64,000 bases of DNA, taken from assembly GCA_945643635.1 (NCBI GenBank), contig CALZFC010000006.1:738501-802500 (forward strand). The letters are read 5' to 3'. Positions 59,231-64,000 of the stretch are shown here, piece after piece. Below the pieces are notes generated by a model. It did no database searches. It was not told the DNA's origin and was given only the letters and a program-made list of their open reading frames with translations. Position 1 is the stretch's first letter. The number at the start of each line of letters is the position of its first letter. Both the position numbers and the translations under genes were made by a program. Source of the stretch: Allodiplogaster sudhausi (lineage: Eukaryota; Nematoda; Chromadorea; Rhabditida; Diplogasteridae).

Positions 59231-60030
59231 AGAGAGAGAGGGAGAGAGAGAGGGAGAGAGAGAGCCTATAAGAGAAAGCAAGAAATATATAGAGAGAGAG
59301 GTAGAAAGAGATAAAGAGAGAGAGAGAGACCAGCGAAAAAGAGAGAGAGAGTGAGGGAGAGAGACAGAGAAAGATGCAATGCCCTGGAGCCGTCTCCAGG
59401 ACACGGACTTATACTGCGCGTGTTCTGTGGAGATGAGCTGTGCACCCTTTTGTTTTCCAAGACAAGGGAGTCTCTCGCAAAGGCGCAATTTCAATGTGAG
59501 AACAAGAAGAAGAGGGAAGAAGAGAGAGAGAGACAGAGAGACAGAGAGAGAGAGTGAGCGAGAGAGATAGAGTGAGAGAGATAGGGAGAGAGAGAGATAT
59601 ATAGATAGGGAGAGAGAGATTGGGAGATAGAGAGAGGCAATGAAATACCGATGGTAGAGAGTAGAGAGAGACAGATAGAGAGAGAGGGAAAGAAAAAGGC
59701 GCCATTCTGTAGTCGCACTCTTCTTCTGCTTACTAATTAGCTTCTTAGCTTCGAGAGTTAGAGAGAGAGAGAGAGAGAGAGACAGAGACAGAGAGATAAA
59801 GGAAGAGTGCCATCCTTGCCAATGATATAGCCCTCGAGGACATCATTATCCTTTTTCCCAAGGGTTACATACGTCATGTGCATTGCCCATTAGTAGCACT
59901 GCTATCTCTCTCTCATTCTCCTCTCTCTCTCGCTCTCTCTCTCGCTCTCTTCTCTGATACTCTCTCTTTTACTCACTCTCTCTCTCTCTTTCCGTGTTCT
60001 TGAGCCCTCAATTCCCAGTGTGTCATCCGA
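56389..60030. other. GA/CT microsatellite region with isolated weak exon candidates
   Basis: GA at 56400-56470, 56615-56810, 56900-57085, 58220-58350, 58470-58545, 59190-59370 and 59520-59690; CT at 57205-57410 and 57935-58075. Plus candidates: 57773-57873 (TTTCAG acceptor, FGMTFIRWFPVNVTKGKGQ, stop TAA), 58119-58195 (GCAG acceptor, SLQHAIRAVFSATSEDICGK) and 59380-59510 (HGLILRVFCGDELCTLLFSK). Minus candidate 59870-59795 (MTYVTLGKKDNDVLEGYIIG). None is linked to another by phase or homology. Confidence 0.45.
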
Positions 60031-60034
60031 TCAT

Positions 60035-60103
60035 TATTTCTTAAGGAGCACTAAACTCAACCGTAATGTCTATTTTTGAAGATTCCTTGCCATTGCAGTT
60101 GGC

Positions 60104-60140
<37 letters not shown>

Positions 60141-60215
60141 TCTAAATCACCCGTGCTCTCTCGCCCTTGTGACTCAGGGAAAAAGCCGCGAATTTAAAAG
60201 TGGGTTTTGGGTCCG
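60035..60215 (+). repeat. Dispersed repeat 'R-Eco' copy with internal CT expansion
   Basis: GGAGCACTAAAC, GATTCCTTGCCATTGCAG, then GTCTCTCTC expanded into about 35 bases of CT, TAAATCACCCGTGCTCTC, and AAGCCGCGAATTTAAAAGTG. The CT expansion lies exactly at the GTCTCTCTAAAT block of the 4.3-kb copy. Confidence 0.65.
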
Positions 60216-60468
60216 CAAATAAAGAGCAATCATAACATGCGCCAACAACTTTCCTTTTCTGGCAACAAACTGCTTTTAATTTCCTTTGTCGATCCTTTTT
60301 CCTTTACTGAATGAGGTGATGATAACATTTTATATATATTATTTTCACAAATTCATTTATGCATACTTTATTAATTACAAATCGATATATATTCATAATT
60401 ATATTTGGCTCACTTGACTGACAAAGAGCGTTAGCAAACAATAAGGGCAATACTCTCTCCCTCACTCA

Positions 60469-60527
<59 letters not shown>

Positions 60528-61742
60528 GAATTCGTTAGCGTTCACTCTGTCTTTTCCCATTATGCTCACGTGCCTCTTTCTCTTCATCTCTTCTCTCTCT
60601 CTCTCTCTCTCTCTCTCGTTCTCTCTCATGTCGTAGAGATTAGAAAAACAAAGATTCCCAACGAGTCATGTATTGGGCTGTTGAGGTAGCCATGTTTCAA
60701 CTACACATCTGAATATTAAACATATTATATAAACTCCCGTTCTTACTCATCGCCATGGTGGCAATAAATATGTCTTTTTCATGCTTTGTCATTGCTATTC
60801 ATGTTCTTATTTTTTTTGATGAATCAAAACCCAAAACCTATTGAATATGGTTAATCCGTGGAGTGAATAGCTGAATCGTTCCTTTATCCAAAAGGCAATG
60901 GCCTTTAACCGTATTGCCAAAATTTAGAAGTCATACAAGACATGTCAGGTTCGATTCAGAAAAAAAATGGCCAGAGGCTTAGATTCAGTAAGATTTTTTT
61001 TATCTGTATACCCATTCGCGAAACATTTACATAGATTACTAAATCTTTTCAAATCTCCTCCCGATCAGCCATATGGCAACTATGTACCTGTGTGAGTTGC
61101 CCTCTGTATTGCCGCTTCTTGCGAAGATAAAAAAATAACGCGTTAAATTTCCACTTTTGTTTCCTATTATCTTTTATACTCTCAATTATATTTCACTGTT
61201 TCACTAACGCATCTATTGGAAGTAAGTTGTCTACCGGATTTTTTTTAAAAACTATTCAACAGAACTGTCTTTTTTTTCTACCGTTCTTTGCTTAGAAAAT
61301 GTCGGCTTTACAAATAAGGCAGTATACTTTTCTGGCGAAAGGTCAATTAAATTAATTATGTCCTCCTTTTGATCAATACGCTTCACATTTCGTTTGCCTT
61401 TGTTTAGTGCAGATTTCCCGGCTGGCATTATCATTCAGTATTGTACTTTCGCATGAAGCATTTTCGTCGTTTCGGAAAGTTTTATTTTTTTTCGTTTTGA
61501 ATTTTCCCTTTTCCCGCCTTCCCATCTCACGGCCCCCGGCACGGCCACTTGCAGAGCTCGTTTTGTGCACGAAATGTGCCCACCACCGTCTCTATCCCTC
61601 TCGAACCCCATCGAACCCCAGTTAGGAGCAAAAAAAGAAGACTTGTTGAGGCTGAAAAATACTGGGGAAGCGCGGGGTCAAAGTGCTCTGGTTTTTGTTT
61701 TGGTTTTATTTGTTTAAACTCAGGATGAGCGAGGGAGAGACC

Positions 61743-61787
<45 letters not shown>

Positions 61788-64000
61788 CGTAGGAAGCGAT
61801 AGACAGAGAGGAGGCTAGAGAGAAAGAGAAAAGTGAGAGAGTTTGAGAGAAAGAGCGTAGGAAGCGATAGACAGAGAGGAGGCTAGAGAGAAAGAGAAAA
61901 GTGAGAGAGTTGGAGATAGAGAGCGAGAGAGAGAGAGAGGAGAGAAGCAGAGATTACCATCTGCTATTTATTAGCACTGTCAGTGCCTCAAAGAGCATTC
62001 CTCAATGTGGCCGCCATTCTTCGACTTCCGCAGTCCTGACACCTTTTGTTGATTAAGCCCCTTTCTTTAGTTCCTTCTCTTTTTCTATCTACTCATCTCC
62101 TCTTTCTCTCTATCTCTCTCTCTTTCTCTCTCTATCTCTCTATCTTTCTCTCTTTATCTTCCTCTTCATCTCTCTCTCTCCCTCTCTCTTTCTCTCTCAC
62201 TCTTTCGCTTCCTCTCTCACTCTCTTTCCTTTTCTAGGACTGGGAAAGCTGACTGCTCTCGCCTAATATTCATTCAATTGCACAGAGTCGTTCTCTGAAT
62301 TGCCCGCTATCCAAAGCGAATGGGTTCACTATCTGTTCTATTGTGTGATTTTCTTTCAATAAAACAGCTTGTCCTAAATTTTCATTTTTTTTGTACTCTC
62401 GTTCTATTGTTCCATTTTGCGAAATAATTCTAAGAATTACCCTAATCGTGAAGGGTATTATTCTCTTTATTCATATTGTTTTAGTGAAAACAAAAAAATT
62501 CAGGACCTTCAGACGACAATTGGCTTTGTTGGCCTTTTTACTTTGCGCGTCAAGCATGGTTTTTTTTCTTACATAGAAGAACGGACATTTTGCCTGTATT
62601 GCTACACTCTTATTCTCTCTTTCTATCTTTTTTTTTTCTCTCTCTCTCTTTCTTCTTCTTACTTCATTTCTCTCTCTCTCTCTCTCGCTTATTCTCTCTT
62701 CCCACTCTTTCACTATATTCCATCCCCATCATACGTTGGCTCTTTTCCCGCCAATCTCCTCCTTCCTTTCCTCTTCCATATTCGCAACCGAACCCTGTCT
62801 TTTTTCTTATCTCTCCTGGAAGATCTGAGCATGTTCTTCTTCTACTTCTTCTTCTACTTCTTCTTCTTCTTCTTCTTCTTCTCATTCTACATACTCGCTT
62901 TAACTGAACTTCCTGTCGTTATACACACTCTTCATTGTCTACTCTAGTCGACCTTTCCAGAGCATTCATTCTTGTCTGGCCTTCCAGCACCTGTTACTTT
63001 GAAACTTACTTCCTCCTCTCGCTATCAGATGACATCATATGTAATTCCCTTACAATAAGGTCCTTCTGATATATCTGGATGCAACGCGCAGGAACGTAGA
63101 AAATCTTCCCTTTTGCATCTTCCTTGGCACATAATCATAATCTGTTCGGTAATCTGCTTGGAATGTTCACAGTCGAGCATCAACGATACTAGCTAGACTT
63201 TATCTCCCCACCAATCCCGCTTGTCCCAAACCCGTCCATTCTAGGGCGCTCGGTATTCTTCGATTCACTAATAAATCCCTTCTTTAGGATAAAGGATTCG
63301 TTGGTTAATCTAGTGTTACTTTACGTCTTGATCTATTTTATGAACAACCTTTTTGTGCTCCAGTTGATCTATCACAAATTTGAACTTCCCACCCTTTTCT
63401 CTTCTTTTATTGCCTCGGAAACACGTGTACTTGTCATTGTCATTGCCGTTCATCTGGAACATTTCAATTCTCTTATCATATCACGCAAATCTTAACACTG
63501 CGAAAAGTCTTTGTAGTTCCGTTCCCCACCCGCCTTTCTCCTCCTTTTTAAACATTTTGTTTAACATCATAATATCATGCGGCGTCATTTTCTCATTTCT
63601 CCAGCTCGCTCAAATGACGTCAAAACATGCTTCTTCATTTCCGGAACCCAATCCGCTGATATTCGCACGTTAAGCATTTTTATATGATTAATTTTCTTAA
63701 GCAGAACATTTCGAAGTTGCTCGTCCTTCTTTCTTGAACTGATGCTGGCATTATTTTTACATCTGTAACTTGGTCTATGCTTTTAAATTCAAGCACTTGA
63801 CAAATCGCTGCGCCCTGATTCCATATTATTGCCTGTGAAATACAGTTCTTGTCCCTCATGCTGACTGTTCGCAGTAAATAACATGTCAAAGACGGCTTTA
63901 TGTCATGTTTTCATGTGGCGAAACAGCCCTCGGCCTATCAGCGAGAGACGGCGAGACTATGAGAGAGTATGGAGAGTTAGAGAGAGAGAGAGAGAAAGGC
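60216..64000. other. AT-rich region with CT/GA tracts; no confident gene
   Basis: CT at 60465-60530, 60595-60630, 62095-62235 and 62630-62700; GA at 61735-61950 containing a 60-bp imperfect direct repeat (61790-61900). A plus stretch at 62503-62610 after a TTCAG acceptor reads TTIGFVGLFTLRVKHGFF, SYIEERTFCLYCYT, faintly reminiscent of a cold-shock fold but not callable. On minus, 63889-63570 has open pieces (QLRNVLLKKINHIKMLNVRI) that could be an old retroelement. The window ends in GA. Confidence 0.5.

Noticed and set aside
62503..62620. Cold-shock-domain exon (UNR/CSDE1-like)
   Set aside because: Only a loose resemblance (G-F-V...H-G-F-F); key aromatic RNA-binding motifs are not clear and no neighbouring exon supports it.
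1..64000. CRISPR arrays, bacterial operons, rRNA or tRNA genes
   Set aside because: No spacer-repeat periodicity, ribosome-binding sites, tRNA cloverleaf or rRNA-like sequence noticed; regular repeats are microsatellites or transposon ends. A tRNA scan was not possible by eye, so a missed tRNA cannot be excluded.

Overview
This is eukaryotic DNA, almost certainly from an invertebrate animal. The genes are split into short GC-rich exons with GT-AG introns. The introns are AT-rich and packed with (GA)n/(CT)n microsatellites. One gene encodes the animal-specific LIM protein PINCH, and LINE, hAT-type and other terminal-inverted-repeat (TIR) elements are present. I cannot place the phylum from sequence alone. 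Most long open frames (Ser/Leu-rich or Arg/Glu-rich) are microsatellites read through, not proteins.

Layout: (1) 3-4608, plus strand: the 3' nine exons of a SEC14-like lipid-transfer protein (CRAL-TRIO plus GOLD domain); the 5' end lies outside the window. (2) 5556-12806, minus strand: the N-terminal half of the peroxisomal AAA ATPase PEX1. Seventeen exons with fully consistent splice phases give 667 codons, running from the start codon through the first AAA domain (D1), where the gene stops abruptly. (3) 14.2-21.8 kb: extra decayed copies of PEX1 exon/intron segments. One copy is split by a LINE 3' fragment and a 4.5-kb TIR element that carries a decayed Hsp110-like gene. (4) 21.8-29.2 and 31.3-38.9 kb: two diverged copies of a roughly 9-10 kb segment. 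Each has a PEX1 second-AAA-domain (D2) exon on the plus strand (dead in the first copy, open in the second), followed by a small single-pass membrane-protein gene (dead in the first copy, intact in the second). (5) 26-38.6 kb also holds many diverged repeats, at least four of which carry a vestige of the PINCH LIM4 exon. (6) 39731-45323, minus strand: a complete nine-exon PINCH gene of 369 codons, with a 1.2-kb TIR element in one intron and a GC-rich hAT MITE in another. (7) 45.3-64 kb: mostly GA/CT microsatellite with a few isolated candidate exons on both strands, none of which I can assign to a family.

The resident genes are unrelated: lipid exchange (SEC14-like), peroxisomal import (PEX1) and integrin adhesion (PINCH). 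There is no operon logic. What unifies the window is turnover: local duplication, exon scattering, inversion and nested transposon insertion, which appear to have cut PEX1 and left pseudo-exons of two genes spread over about 25 kb.
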